From NCBI RefSeq assembly GCF_905373215.1, contig NZ_CAJPRT010000039.1:1-6509 (forward strand): DNA of 6,509 nucleotides, read 5' to 3'. Position numbers and translations under genes: made by a program. Below, in pieces: positions 1 to 4,926 of this stretch (positions within the stretch are counted from its first letter, which is position 1; every line of letters begins with the position of its first letter). The notes under the pieces were generated by a model. That model saw nothing but the letters and a program-made list of their open reading frames with translations. It made no database searches and was not told the origin of the DNA. The DNA comes from an uncultured Campylobacter sp. (lineage in GTDB: Bacteria; Campylobacterota; Campylobacteria; Campylobacterales; Campylobacteraceae).

Positions 1-104
1 ATATCAAGAGGCAAAACGGCGCAGTTTTTGAAGGTTTTGTCGGTAAAGCACAGACTTATCGGGAAGCATATAAGCTTGTAGCGGGCGACGAAAGCGTTAT
101 TTAG
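1..104 (+). CDS. 3' end of an unrecognised gene (partial)
   Basis: The frame beginning at base 3 is open for 33 codons from the window edge and stops at TAG 102-104. It reads as ordinary soluble protein, ending in YREAYKLVAGDESVI, with a mix of charged and aromatic residues. The other two plus frames hit stops earlier or give less protein-like sequence. No start codon lies in the window, so the gene begins upstream. I do not recognise the family from this short tail. It converges on the minus-strand gene ending at 126, leaving only about 21 bases between the two stops. That it is coding is an inference from composition and the convergent layout; a chance open frame cannot be excluded. Confidence 0.5.
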   Translation, partial: IKRQNGAVFEGFVGKAQTYREAYKLVAGDESVI

Positions 105-125
105 AATTCCTAAAAAGGATAAAAT

Positions 126-821
126 TTAGCGCTTCTTCAAAATATCGTCGTTTAAAAATGTCGCGCTGCTTTGTATTGTTTTGATAACGCGGTCTTTAGA
201 ATTTTGCGTTTTGTCGGGTGTAGGTCTGTGTGCGATCAAATTTACGCGCCCGATTTTCGCCGTGAAATAAAAAATCCCCAGTATTGTCGCGTTTAGAAAT
301 ACTCCAAAATATATTCGTTCTAATCCCCATATCCCTATGCTGGCGGCATGAATAGGCACAAAAATTATCGCGACTAAGATCGGATAATAATCCGAAATTT
401 TATTTTTGGCAAGGATTACGGTCGTAACGATGGCGTATGCGATGAGCGTAAAAGGAGAGATAAGCAAGAGTGCAAAAAGCGCGTTTATGCGCTGATAATC
501 TTCGTGCCCGATTAAGACGCAAAAACTACAAAACGCGAGCGTTATGAGAAAAAATAAAGGTAAAATCCACCGCGTTTTCACGTCGCGCCCTTTAAGTAGC
601 GATAAAAAGAGTAGATGAGAACCCAGCGCAATACAATAATAATCAAATATAACCGATGAGCTTAGAAACGTGAGCGGTATGGCGAGCAGCGTACCCGGTC
701 CATCAAAATATATCCCACTAAACATGAGCCACGTGATAAAGAGCATAAAAGCATATTTCAGACCCGCATAAATGGCGCAAACACAGATACTAACGAGGAT
801 AAATCGTATAAATTTGCTCAT
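126..821 (-). CDS. Multi-pass inner-membrane protein, function unknown
   Basis: A 231-residue protein starting MSKFIRFILV. I chose the ATG at 821-819 because AGGA lies just upstream of it and a TATAAT box at 846-851 lies only about 25 bases upstream. A longer reading from 878 would begin upstream of that promoter. Hydrophobic stretches at about residues 5-37, 44-77, 85-105, 112-138, 145-166 and 169-188 predict about six membrane helices. A hydrophilic, Lys-rich tail of about 40 residues follows (from about 190), probably cytoplasmic by the positive-inside rule. I see no catalytic motif, transporter signature or signal peptide cleavage site, and I do not recognise the family. The gene is visibly more AT-rich than the dehydrogenase and antiporter genes beside it. 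It is transcribed away from them and looks monocistronic. Confidence 0.75.
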   Translation of the reverse strand: MSKFIRFILVSICVCAIYAGLKYAFMLFITWLMFSGIYFDGPGTLLAIPLTFLSSSVIFDYYCIALGSHLLFLSLLKGRDVKTRWILPLFFLITLAFCSFCVLIGHEDYQRINALFALLLISPFTLIAYAIVTTVILAKNKISDYYPILVAIIFVPIHAASIGIWGLERIYFGVFLNATILGIFYFTAKIGRVNLIAHRPTPDKTQNSKDRVIKTIQSSATFLNDDILKKR

Positions 822-831
822 TTGCCTTTTT
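822..831 (-). promoter_or_regulatory. Ribosome binding site region of the membrane-protein gene
   Basis: Read on the minus strand, AGGAAAAAGGCAA precedes the ATG at 821. The AGGA (edge at about 831-834) sits about nine bases from the start codon. This decides the start in favour of MSKFIRF rather than the upstream extension. Confidence 0.6.
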
Positions 832-843
832 CCTAAATTTAGG
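832..843. repeat. Perfect 12-bp palindrome in the leader of the membrane-protein gene
   Basis: CCTAAATTTAGG is its own reverse complement. It lies between the -10 box and the start codon and overlaps the AGGA ribosome-binding sequence. It could be an operator or a short RNA hairpin hiding the ribosome binding site. AAATTT cores are common in this genome, so only the flanking CCT/AGG makes it notable. Confidence 0.3.
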
Positions 844-845
844 TA

Positions 846-854
846 ATTATAGCA
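846..854 (-). promoter_or_regulatory. Extended -10 promoter of the membrane-protein gene
   Basis: On the minus strand this reads TGC followed by TATAAT, a perfect -10 hexamer (846-851) with the TGn extension. No convincing -35 is present, which is usual in Campylobacter. It predicts transcription starting near 839 and a leader of about 18 bases. Confidence 0.6.
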
Positions 855-1018
855 AACCGCGACAAACAAACGACGCAAAATTTTAATTTAGCCCGTGCGC
901 TCGCCGAATCCGCTGCCGATCGCGAGCTCGGGTGAGAGAACCTGCCAATGCCTTCGCATTATTTCATCCGCGCCCGCGCCGCAAGATAAAATTCATAAAT
1001 TCTAAATCCGTTTTGCGT

Positions 1019-1024
1019 TATCAT
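1019..1024 (+). promoter_or_regulatory. Possible -10 box for the dehydrogenase-antiporter unit
   Basis: TATCAT matches five of six bases of TATAAT and lies about 37 bases before the ATG at 1061. There is no recognisable -35. The remainder of the 822-1060 spacer is moderately GC-rich and shows no open frame with a plausible start. The assignment is weak. Confidence 0.3.
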
Positions 1025-1060
1025 TGCGCTAAATTTAAAATTTTACGCAAAGGGGATCAT

Positions 1061-1807
1061 ATGAAAAATACGGCATTCATCACGGGCGCTACGAGCGGCT
1101 TTGGCGAGGCGATTTCTAGGGCGCTTAGCGCGCAAGGCTATAAGATCATTGCGCTTGGGCGCCGCAAAGATCGGCTACAAAAGCTAGCCGGTGAGCTAGG
1201 CAATACGCACATTATCGCTGCGGATATTCGCGATAAAGCTGCGGTATTTGATGCCGTAAGCGCGTTGCCTGAAAATTTCAAAGACGTCGAGGTGCTCGTA
1301 AATAACGCAGGTCTTGCGCTCGGGCTTGAGGGGATCGCGCAGACGCCCGTAGAGGATTTGGAGACGATGGTCGATACGAATATCAAAGGCGTGCTGTATT
1401 CGACCAAGGCGGTGCTGCCGCTGATGATCGCGCGCAAAAGTGGCTATATCTTCAATCTTGGCTCGACTGCTGGCGCGTGGCCCTATCCGGGCAGCCACGT
1501 TTACGGCGCGAGCAAGGCGTTTATCAAGCAGTTTAGCCGCAATATCCGCAACGACCTGCGCGGCACTGGTATCCGCGTGACGGAGATCGCGCCGGGAATC
1601 TGTAAGAGCGAGTTTAGCGAGGTGCGCTTTAAAGGCGACGTAGCGCGCGCCGCGGCCGTGTATGAGGGAGTCGATGCGATCCTGCCCGAGGATATCGCAC
1701 AGATCGTGCTAAGCTGCCTAGCGATGCCCCGTCGCGTAAATATCAACGTCGTAGAGGCGATGGCGACGCAGCAGAGCTGGGCTGGGCTTTTTATCGAGAA
1801 GCATTAA
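1061..1807 (+). CDS. ydfG: NADP-dependent short-chain dehydrogenase, YdfG type (3-hydroxy acid dehydrogenase)
   Basis: A 248-residue classical short-chain dehydrogenase. The cofactor loop TGATSGFG is at residues 8-15. Arg34-Arg35 after the second strand favours NADP. NNAG is at 81-84, and the catalytic tetrad is Asn107, Ser135, Tyr148 and Lys152 (YGASK). Length and many stretches (GLALGLE, LGSTAGAWPYPG, EVRFKGD, the end ATQQSWAGL) resemble E. coli YdfG. That enzyme oxidises L-allo-threonine and related 3-hydroxy acids and reduces malonic semialdehyde; it acts in the cytoplasm. The ATG at 1061 is chosen because AAGGGGA precedes it and the Rossmann fold begins at once; the frame stays open upstream to 932 but that part is basic and unlike the family. 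The antiporter gene follows 16 bases after the stop, so the two are probably one operon. The physiological substrate here is inferred. Confidence 0.92.
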   Translation: MKNTAFITGATSGFGEAISRALSAQGYKIIALGRRKDRLQKLAGELGNTHIIAADIRDKAAVFDAVSALPENFKDVEVLVNNAGLALGLEGIAQTPVEDLETMVDTNIKGVLYSTKAVLPLMIARKSGYIFNLGSTAGAWPYPGSHVYGASKAFIKQFSRNIRNDLRGTGIRVTEIAPGICKSEFSEVRFKGDVARAAAVYEGVDAILPEDIAQIVLSCLAMPRRVNINVVEAMATQQSWAGLFIEKH

Positions 1808-1810
1808 ATT

Positions 1811-1820
1811 TTAAGGCGAG
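1811..1820 (+). promoter_or_regulatory. Ribosome binding site of the antiporter gene
   Basis: TTAAGGCGAG lies in the 16-base gap between the dehydrogenase stop and the antiporter ATG at 1824, with AAGGCGAG at normal spacing. With no room for a separate promoter or terminator, this supports co-transcription. Confidence 0.6.
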
Positions 1821-1823
1821 AAA

Positions 1824-3518
1824 ATGAAAAAAATTATATTACTAATGTTTTTGTCCGTCGCCGCATTTGCGGTGGATGACGCGACCAGGCAGCATAATGC
1901 CGAGCTTTTCGGCATCTGGACGCTGGTGCCGCCCGTCGTGGCGATCGCGCTTGCCTTTATCACCAAAGAGGTGATCCTGTCGCTTTTCATCGGCGTTTTT
2001 AGCGGCACCTATATGCTTGCAGTCGTCGGCAACAATCCGATCTCCGCGCTTGTGGGCAGCTTTACGGATCTGGTCTCGCGCGTGGTAGGCTCGATGGCTA
2101 GCAAAGGCAATGCGGGCGTGCTTTTGCAGGTACTTTGTATCGGCGGCGTGGTCGCTCTGATTAGCAGGACGGGCGGCACGAAAGCCGTGGCGCTTTGGAT
2201 TAGCAAGCGCGCTAAAACGGGTATCTCAGCGCAAATTTCAACGTGGATTATGGGTCTTTTCGTATTTTTTGACGACTACGCAAACGCCCTGATCGTAGGC
2301 CCCGTCATGCGGCCGATTACCGATAAATTTAGAGTCAGCCGCGAAAAGCTCGCCTTCATCATCGACGCTACCGCCGCGCCGATTGCGGGCATCGCGCTAA
2401 TTTCTACCTGGGTAGGTCTTGAAGTCTCTTTGATAAGAGCGGGATATGATCAGATCGGCGTGCAAAACGTAAACGCCTTCTCGATCTTCGTGCAAACCAT
2501 GCCGTATCGCTTCTACAATCTTTTTATGCTTGCTTTCGTGGTTTACGTGGCGTTTATGCGTAGAGATTTCGGGCCGATGCTCTCTGCCGAAAGGCGAGCG
2601 GCGAGCGGCGAAATTCACTCTAAAAATTCTAACATCGCCGAGCTCGAAGATAAAACGCTAGAGCCCAAAGAGGGGATCAAGCCGCAAGCTTCAAACGCCG
2701 TTATCCCGCTTATAGTGCTAATCTGCGGCGCATTTGCGAGCTTTTATTTTAGCGGGCTAAGCAAGCTTGAGGGCGATGCTCTCGCAGCCGCAAAAGCCGC
2801 TCCGCTAAGCTTTGCAACGCTTCAGGCGACCTTCGGCAACGCAAACTCGTCGGTCGCGCTTTTTCAAGCGGCGCTTCTTGCTACGGTCGTGTCTATATTT
2901 ATGAGCGTTTACCGCAAAATTTTTGACGTCAGAGAGGCGATCTCTACGTGGATTAAAGGGTGGAAGACGATGATCGTCACGATCGTGATCTTGCTGCTTG
3001 CCTGGTCGCTCAGCTCTGTCATCAAAGAGCTCGGCACGTCGCGCTATCTAGTCGATATGCTAAGCCAAAATACGCCGAAATTTTTGCTTCCGGTAGCGAT
3101 TTTCGTGCTGGGCTCGTTCATTAGCTTTTCGACGGGCACTAGCTATGGTACGATGGGGATCCTAATGCCGCTAGCCATACCTTTGGCAAACGCCGTGGGA
3201 CTTCACTACGGGCTTTCGGGCGATGCGCTTCACGCCTATATGATCGTAAATATCTCTGGCGTGCTTACGGGTGCGATTTTCGGCGATCACTGCTCGCCGA
3301 TTTCGGACACCACGATCCTTTCGTCGATGGGCGCGGGCTGCGATCATATCGAGCACGTAAAGACGCAGATGCCTTACGCTCTATCCGTCGGCGCGGTCGC
3401 CGTAGTAGCGGGCTATCTTCCCGTAGCGCTAGGGCTTAGCGTCTGGATCGCGCTGCCGATGGGGCTTGTCGTTACGTGGGCTCTCGTGCGATTCGCAGGT
3501 AAAAAGATAGAGGAGTAG
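1824..3518 (+). CDS. Na+/H+ antiporter, NhaC family
   Basis: A 564-residue inner-membrane carrier with about thirteen hydrophobic segments. Family-type signatures are FFDDYANALIVGP at 148-160 with the acidic pair Asp150-Asp151, DATAAPIAGIALISTW at 181-196, FSTGTSYGTMGILMPLA at 435-451, and FGDHCSPISDTTILSS at 486-501 followed by GAGCDHIEHVKTQMPYA at 503-519. NhaC-family proteins exchange internal Na+ for external protons, some acting as substrate antiporters; the substrate cannot be settled here. A charged loop at about 247-290 between helices is probably cytoplasmic. The N-terminus (MKKIILLMFLSVAAFA, then VDDATRQHN) looks like a cleavable signal peptide with an A-F-A site after residue 16, so the mature N-terminus would face the periplasm. 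The gene is second in a unit with ydfG. No frameshift or missing core motif is seen. Symbol left blank because orthology to a characterised NhaC is not shown. Confidence 0.9.
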   Translation: MKKIILLMFLSVAAFAVDDATRQHNAELFGIWTLVPPVVAIALAFITKEVILSLFIGVFSGTYMLAVVGNNPISALVGSFTDLVSRVVGSMASKGNAGVLLQVLCIGGVVALISRTGGTKAVALWISKRAKTGISAQISTWIMGLFVFFDDYANALIVGPVMRPITDKFRVSREKLAFIIDATAAPIAGIALISTWVGLEVSLIRAGYDQIGVQNVNAFSIFVQTMPYRFYNLFMLAFVVYVAFMRRDFGPMLSAERRAASGEIHSKNSNIAELEDKTLEPKEGIKPQASNAVIPLIVLICGAFASFYFSGLSKLEGDALAAAKAAPLSFATLQATFGNANSSVALFQAALLATVVSIFMSVYRKIFDVREAISTWIKGWKTMIVTIVILLLAWSLSSVIKELGTSRYLVDMLSQNTPKFLLPVAIFVLGSFISFSTGTSYGTMGILMPLAIPLANAVGLHYGLSGDALHAYMIVNISGVLTGAIFGDHCSPISDTTILSSMGAGCDHIEHVKTQMPYALSVGAVAVVAGYLPVALGLSVWIALPMGLVVTWALVRFAGKKIEE

Positions 3519-3523
3519 CTCCC

Positions 3524-3551
3524 GCAAATTTTAAATTTGCTTTTAAATTTT
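3524..3551 (+). terminator. Candidate terminator after the antiporter gene
   Basis: GCAAATT TTA AATTTGC (3524-3540) is a perfect 7-bp inverted repeat beginning six bases after the antiporter stop codon. It is followed by the T-rich run TTTTAAATTTT. The stem is AT-rich and therefore weak; the GC-rich hairpin just downstream (3552-3575) may share the job. Confidence 0.35.
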
Positions 3552-3575
3552 GAATTCCGCAGCGATGCGGAATTC
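3552..3575. other. Perfect 10-bp hairpin with GCGA loop
   Basis: GAATTCCGCA, loop GCGA, then TGCGGAATTC. The stem is perfect and the loop is of the stable GNRA type. No T-run follows, so it is not a classical intrinsic terminator by itself. It could stabilise the 3' end of the antiporter transcript. Confidence 0.5.
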
Positions 3576-3582
3576 TGCTGGG

Positions 3583-3627
3583 CGAAATTCTAATCTGGCT
3601 AGCGGAATTTCACTCCGCAAAATTTCG
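3583..3627. other. Nested inverted repeats in the antiporter-lipoprotein spacer
   Basis: An outer pair CGAAATT (3583-3589) / AATTTCG (3621-3627) encloses an inner pair GCGGA (3602-3606) / TCCGC (3614-3618). Together with the two hairpins at 3524-3575 this makes three foldable elements in about 100 bases. The rest of the 3519-3789 spacer is AAATTTTAA blocks mixed with GC-rich blocks, with no open frame I would defend. Confidence 0.3.
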
Positions 3628-3754
3628 TCGCGCGAGTAAAATTTTAAAACGAAATTTCAAAAAGCGCGAGCAAATTTTAAAAGCTAAATTTTAACTAGCC
3701 GCGTTAAAACGGCGCGTGCGCTCGCAATTTAAAATTTTTAAAGTAAACGGGTAG

Positions 3755-3760
3755 TAAAAT
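3755..3760 (+). promoter_or_regulatory. -10 box of the EexN-like lipoprotein gene
   Basis: TAAAAT within GTAGTAAAATAT lies 30 bases before the ATG at 3790, preceded by T/A-rich tracts in place of a -35. This is the pattern expected of a Campylobacter housekeeping promoter. It predicts a leader of about 20 bases containing the ribosome binding site. Confidence 0.45.
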
Positions 3761-3777
3761 ATCGATAAATTTCAAAC

Positions 3778-3783
3778 AAGGAG
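3778..3783 (+). promoter_or_regulatory. Ribosome binding site of the EexN-like gene
   Basis: AAGGAG is a perfect Shine-Dalgarno core six bases before the ATG at 3790. It fixes that start over the internal Met codons. The overlapping ATG at 3785 opens only a two-codon frame. Confidence 0.75.
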
Positions 3784-3789
3784 AATGAA

Positions 3790-4074
3790 ATGAAAAATCC
3801 TAAAATGTTCCTCTGGGGGGGGGTGTTAGCTGCTTTATTAGTTGGTTGCGGTGACGATACCGAGGTAAAGACCAAAGAATATTACGATATTCATCTAAAT
3901 GAGGCTAAAGAGGTTTACGCAAAGTGCGATTTCAATACTTTAAAAGATGGAAGCAACTCTTATAAAAATTGTGTGAACGCTAAGGAAATCGTAGAATTTT
4001 ATGCTGATCAAGAGAAAATGCTCGGTTCAGCAATCGTAAAAAGGCAAAGAGCCGAGAGGGGGCTTAAAGATTAA
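3790..4074 (+). CDS. EexN-family (entry exclusion) lipoprotein, probably phase-variable
   Basis: A 94-residue lipoprotein. Residues 1-19 form a signal peptide (MKNPKMFLWGG then a Leu/Ala/Val core) ending in the lipobox L-V-G-Cys20, so the mature protein is lipid-anchored and exported. The mature part matches the EexN pattern as I know it: EYYDIHLNEAKEVYAKC (30-46), then a short turn and NCVNAKE (60-66), with Cys46 and Cys61 conserved and able to form a disulfide. EexN proteins, such as that of IncN plasmid pKM101, block entry of a plasmid of the same type into a cell already carrying it. No transfer genes are seen nearby, so this is an orphan copy. The gene is clearly more AT-rich than the antiporter and murI genes, which suggests acquisition. 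Nine G in a row at 3815-3823 encode part of W-G-G-V in the signal peptide; the present length is in frame. Family assignment is from memory of motifs, not a search. Confidence 0.75.
   Translation: MKNPKMFLWGGVLAALLVGCGDDTEVKTKEYYDIHLNEAKEVYAKCDFNTLKDGSNSYKNCVNAKEIVEFYADQEKMLGSAIVKRQRAERGLKD
3815..3823 (+). repeat. Homopolymeric G9 tract, likely contingency locus
   Basis: Nine consecutive G lie within codons 9-12 of the EexN-like gene (TGG GGG GGG GTG). Poly-G runs of about eight or more are known slipped-strand phase-variation sites in Campylobacter. With one G fewer the frame reads W-G-G-C and stops at TAG. With one G more it reads about a dozen further residues and stops at TGA near 3856. 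The sequenced state is ON. Confidence 0.8.
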
Positions 4075-4118
4075 TTAGATTAAAATTGCAATAAATTATT
4101 CCTCTCTTAATACATTTT

Positions 4119-4151
4119 AATTTACTCTGCGCCTTCGGTGCAGAGTAAATT
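4119..4151. terminator. Strong hairpin downstream of the EexN-like gene
   Basis: AATTTACTCTGC (4119-4130) pairs perfectly with GCAGAGTAAATT (4140-4151), 12 bp, closing on a GC-rich CCTTCGG loop that can form the stable UUCG type. It begins about 45 bases after the lipoprotein stop. The A/T-rich stem base gives a short U-rich end on either strand, so it could act as a bidirectional terminator. No long T-run follows, which lowers confidence. Confidence 0.5.
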
Positions 4152-4336
4152 TACCCTGTGCGGCGCTGAATTTTGCGGTATAAATCTCGCCTGCGAAATG
4201 ATACGGCGCAAAATCTTGCTTTACGGATTTTGGAATTTCAAATTTTAAAGCCTGCGAGCTTTTGGCTACCGCAGAAAAGACTTGCGGGCTTCGCAGCACC
4301 TTGAAATTTAATCATTTTAAAATTTACGCCGCGTGA

Positions 4337-4456
4337 CTAGTCTAAATTTCACCGGCGGCGGTTTGCACGGCGTGCTAAATTTAACTTTGCGCGCTTTATC
4401 CGCACCCTAGTCTAAATTTAAAATTTCAAATCCGCGGCGACAGTTCGTGCGGCGTG
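4337..4456. repeat. Two degenerate copies sharing CTAGTCTAAATTT
   Basis: The 13-mer CTAGTCTAAATTT occurs at 4337-4349 and again at 4407-4419, 70 bases apart. Each copy is followed by a GGCGGCG/GCGGCGA-type block and ends in G(C/T)(A/G)CGGCGTG (4365-4374 and 4447-4456). The copies differ by small insertions, so this is an old duplication. Confidence 0.5.
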
Positions 4457-4570
4457 AGGTTACTCCTGCAAACAGCGATCTCGGCTCGCGCTATGAAATT
4501 CAAAGAATTAGTGGCAACGGCGGCGCTTGGCTTGCGCTATGCTGCTTCAAGTCGTACGGCGGCGTTGTGC

Positions 4571-4670
4571 GTTAAATTTTAAATTTACGTGCCGGACAGC
4601 GGAAGGCAGCATTTGCCCCGTAAAATTTTAACTTTCGCGCGCCGGACGACGGCTAGGCGCTATTGTTCGC
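4571..4670. repeat. Two tandem 50-base units with GCCGGAC core
   Basis: Each unit begins with an AAATTTTAA block and carries GCCGGAC exactly 50 bases apart (4591-4597 and 4641-4647). Both continue with a similar GGAAGGCAGC / GGCTAGGCGC segment. The copies have diverged in between. Confidence 0.45.
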
Positions 4671-4726
4671 GCGTTGCGCGAAGCCGCTTCTAAATCGCCG
4701 AGCCGAGTTAAATTTTTTAGCGCGCC

Positions 4727-4918
4727 AAAATTTTAATTTGCGCTGCGATTTATAGCGCATTGAAATTTTAACTTTCACGGCACGATCTGCGATGCGCTAG
4801 AATTTTAATTAAAATTTTAATTTGCGTGGTGCGATCCGCGATGAACAGGAATTTTAATTTGATGTGATTTATGACGCACTGGAATTCCAACCTGCGCTAC
4901 GGATCTACGGCTCACAGG
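4727..4918. repeat. Degenerate tandem repeat of about 36 bases, five units
   Basis: Units start at about 4727, 4763, 4801, 4850 and 4883 with lengths near 36, 38, 49, 33 and 36. Each opens with AATTTTAATTTG or a decayed form, then a GC-rich half resembling TGCGAT-TTAT-GCGCA-TG. The third unit has a doubled AATTTTAA opening. The last unit has lost most of the AT block (AATTCCAACCTG). The array ends eight bases before the murI stop codon. Confidence 0.45.
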
Positions 4919-4926
4919 CACGCTGC

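Larger units (their letters stand above)
4152..4926. other. Repetitive intergenic region without a convincing gene
   Basis: About 775 bases between the lipoprotein hairpin and the end of murI. AAATTTTAA-type blocks alternate with GC-rich blocks rich in GCG, GGC and CGG. Stops fall in all frames, and I see no start with a ribosome binding site and no tRNA or rRNA. Three sets of degenerate direct repeats are listed separately. A short minus-strand open frame at the left end (4117-4299, GTG start, no ribosome binding site) may be decayed coding sequence. Confidence 0.6.

Noticed and set aside
108..119. TCCT-AAAA-AGGA hairpin between the first two genes as a shared terminator
   Set aside because: A four-base stem without a GC-rich core is too weak to call.
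822..878. Upstream start for the minus-strand membrane protein
   Set aside because: It lies upstream of the TATAAT box at 846-851 and lacks a ribosome site, whereas 821 has AGGA at good spacing.
948..961. AATGC-CTTC-GCATT hairpin in the divergent spacer
   Set aside because: A five-base stem is common by chance, and its position suggests no role.
932..1060. N-terminal extension of the dehydrogenase from an upstream ATG
   Set aside because: The 43 extra residues are basic and unlike short-chain dehydrogenases. The ATG at 1061 has AAGGGGA before it and begins right at the Rossmann fold.
1138..1746. Minus-strand open frames inside the dehydrogenase gene
   Set aside because: Shadows of a well-supported gene; low-complexity Arg/Ser-rich products with no independent start signals.
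2009..3356. Minus-strand open frames inside the antiporter gene
   Set aside because: Antisense shadows of conserved antiporter coding sequence with no ribosome sites or family resemblance.
3785..3793. ATG AAA TGA mini-frame overlapping the lipoprotein start
   Set aside because: Two codons long, with poor spacing to AAGGAG; the ATG at 3790 is the natural start.
4727..4918. CRISPR array
   Set aside because: Repeat units are degenerate, abut without unique spacers, and vary in length. No cas genes are present.
3519..4926. Type IV secretion, relaxase or integrase genes expected beside an entry-exclusion gene
   Set aside because: No open frame of suitable size or motif exists on either strand, so an integrated conjugative element is not supported within this window.
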